NCBI GenBank assembly: GCA_963668595.1
Contig: OY764876.1
Span: forward strand, 4,526,001 to 4,590,000
Direction: 5' to 3'
DNA length: 64,000 bases
DNA from: GWE2-42-39 sp963668595
GTDB taxonomy: Bacteria > Bacteroidota > Bacteroidia > Bacteroidales > Prolixibacteraceae
Of this stretch, positions 62,911-64,000 are shown one piece after another (positions within the stretch are counted from its first letter, which is position 1; each line of letters starts with the position of its first letter). Below the pieces are notes generated by a model. The model saw only the letters and a program-made list of their open reading frames with translations. It was not told the origin of the DNA and ran no database searches. Made by a program: the position numbers and the translations under genes.

Positions 62911-63825
62911 TCACTGATTTATCCGAATCACTTTCAACTGATGTTTGCGGCTAAAATCGTCGATGCTTTTTTCGCTGGAGGCAAATCCGAGCAGAAAACC
63001 GCCACCTCCTGATCCAAGTAGTTTGATGAATAGTCGGTTTTCTATACCGTCGCGGATCATTTTACGGTATGGCGCAGGGATCATGCGGCGCAGGTGTCGT
63101 AACTGAAAATCGACCAGTTTATGCAGTTCCGGGAAAAATAAATCGGGATCTCCACTCAAAAAATGCTCGATACAGAAATCGTTTACAGGAATGAAATGTC
63201 CAACCAAATTATGCAGAAAAGCATGTTTTTTTATCTTCCTGATAAAATAATTAACCAGCGGAGCAGTGGGGCCGCAAGCTTGCGTATCGACCAAAAACAT
63301 TTTTATTTGCTGACTTTGTTGTACCGGAATAGTTTCCAGTTCAGCCGATTGTTTCAGCAAAACAGGACTATCGAGGTACGAAACAAGAGGGTCGAGTCCG
63401 GAACTGGTTCCGTGGAAATACGATTCGAGACAGGCAAAATCAGCTTTTAGCAGACCAATGGGCCATTCGGCAGAAGTTCCTTCGGGCACAAACGACGAAT
63501 AACGATCGAATAGCGCGGCAATAAGTGCGCCGGAACTACCTACTCCGTACTGTTGCGGAATATTGGAATTGAACCACAATCCGTGGTCGAGTTCATGCTT
63601 CATGTCGTTGAGGCGTAGCGGAAAATGCAGGCGCTCGTTGATGTTTTTTTCGGTCAGATGCCGAAAAAACTCTTTTAGCGAGTGGTTACTTGCTTCCGAT
63701 TCAGGCATACTGGGTTCTAAACTCAGTTTTCCTGAAAAATCGGCAAAAGGCATGCTTAATGCTTTGGCTCCCTTCATCAATCCGTACTCGCCAAAGAGTA
63801 ATATTTTCGATTTAAAAGTCTTCAT
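62911..63825 (-). CDS. GYDIA-type GHMP kinase (mevalonate pathway)
   Basis: 304 residues of the GHMP kinase superfamily. The N-terminal KILLFGEYGLMKGAKALSMP, the ATP loop YGVGSSGALIAALF (GLGSSAA-like) and the C-terminal KLLGSGGGGFLLGFA are all in place. This Bacteroidota subfamily is usually next to mevalonate-pathway genes, and here mvaD ends 27 bases upstream. It may act as mevalonate or phosphomevalonate kinase; the substrate is not settled by the sequence. Confidence 0.82.
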   Translation of the reverse strand: MKTFKSKILLFGEYGLMKGAKALSMPFADFSGKLSLEPSMPESEASNHSLKEFFRHLTEKNINERLHFPLRLNDMKHELDHGLWFNSNIPQQYGVGSSGALIAALFDRYSSFVPEGTSAEWPIGLLKADFACLESYFHGTSSGLDPLVSYLDSPVLLKQSAELETIPVQQSQQIKMFLVDTQACGPTAPLVNYFIRKIKKHAFLHNLVGHFIPVNDFCIEHFLSGDPDLFFPELHKLVDFQLRHLRRMIPAPYRKMIRDGIENRLFIKLLGSGGGGFLLGFASSEKSIDDFSRKHQLKVIRINQ

Positions 63826-63852
63826 TTCAGAAAAAAAAACTGGCGTTGCTAC

Positions 63853-64000
63853 TTAAGCTATTTTTTGCGGACCATCGCCCATACTGTCGTCTATCCATCG
63901 TTGGTTTTCGCAAAGCGGAGCAAGTTCCCGTTCGATAAACGTTTGCACTTCGGTTTTGTTCGTCAGAAAATACAGTAAATGAATATTGGGTCCGGCATCA
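63853..64000 (-). CDS. mvaD: diphosphomevalonate decarboxylase, C-terminal part (runs off the window)
   Basis: Only the last 48 residues are visible, read on the minus strand. They begin DAGPNIHLLYFLTNK; the Asp-Ala-Gly-Pro-Asn motif near the C-terminus is characteristic of diphosphomevalonate decarboxylase, which makes isopentenyl diphosphate. The rest of the gene lies beyond base 64000. It is the upstream partner of the GHMP kinase gene. Confidence 0.75.
   Translation of the reverse strand, partial: DAGPNIHLLYFLTNKTEVQTFIERELAPLCENQRWIDDSMGDGPQKIA

Overview
The window is chromosomal DNA from a Bacteroidota bacterium, most likely a marine or sediment member of the Bacteroidales/Marinilabiliales such as a Prolixibacteraceae-like organism (the genus is a guess). 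The evidence is two SusC/SusD glycan-uptake pairs, Bacteroidota-type -7 boxes (TAnnTTTG), S46 dipeptidyl peptidase, LytTR signalling, GlnRS, Kdo transferase and mevalonate-pathway genes. There are no ribosomal RNAs, CRISPR arrays or prophages, and one tRNA (Cys). Two insertion sequences and an old transposase scar interrupt otherwise ordinary gene order.

Layout. 1-2017: a tiny double-glycine-leader peptide followed by a membrane-anchored protein built from repeated anti-sigma-like modules plus TPRs. 2018-2851: scar of an ISL3-type transposase. 2852-7498: SusD/SusC pair (minus). 7900-10259: tRNA-Cys, folB, glnS. 10489-13478: LiaI/LiaF-like membrane proteins with a LytS-type kinase and LytTR regulator. 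13585-20236: pullulanase, alanine dehydrogenase, tsaE, gcvH and secreted proteins of unknown role. 20388-32038: a carbohydrate locus with a GH109-like oxidoreductase, metallophosphatase, sulfatase, SusC, SusD, a DUF1735-type lipoprotein and a DUF1080 (3-keto-disaccharide hydrolase) protein. 32146-35317: Fe-S assembly genes (SufT-like, sufE, sufS) around rubrerythrin. 35608-42484: S46 peptidase, rnhA, waaA and B12-dependent ribonucleotide reductase.

42700-43804 is the most interesting part: a 25-codon reading frame with seven cysteine codons, then a terminator, then cysK. A leader segment can pair with the terminator's 5' arm. This is the layout of a classical transcription attenuator that senses cysteine through ribosome stalling.

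44065-50576: outer-membrane protein, Ppx/GppA phosphatase, an NtrC-like regulator lacking a DNA-binding domain, an IS3 element and a large RluA-type pseudouridine synthase. 50637-52569: a TetR regulator and a stand-alone FabF ketosynthase, each preceded by an identical operator. 52706-58693: FAD oxidoreductase, an IS110 element broken at an A9 tract, and a TonB-dependent receptor. 58694-62717: a large intergenic region and a membrane/glycosyltransferase cluster. 62911-64000: GYDIA-type GHMP kinase and the 3' end of mvaD (mevalonate pathway).

Several intergenic regions (47310-47398, 48818-48865, 58862-59235, 62723-62905) share a degenerate vocabulary of short 7-8 bp words in both orientations. 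No gene, terminator or IS explains these, and they look like one dispersed repeat family.
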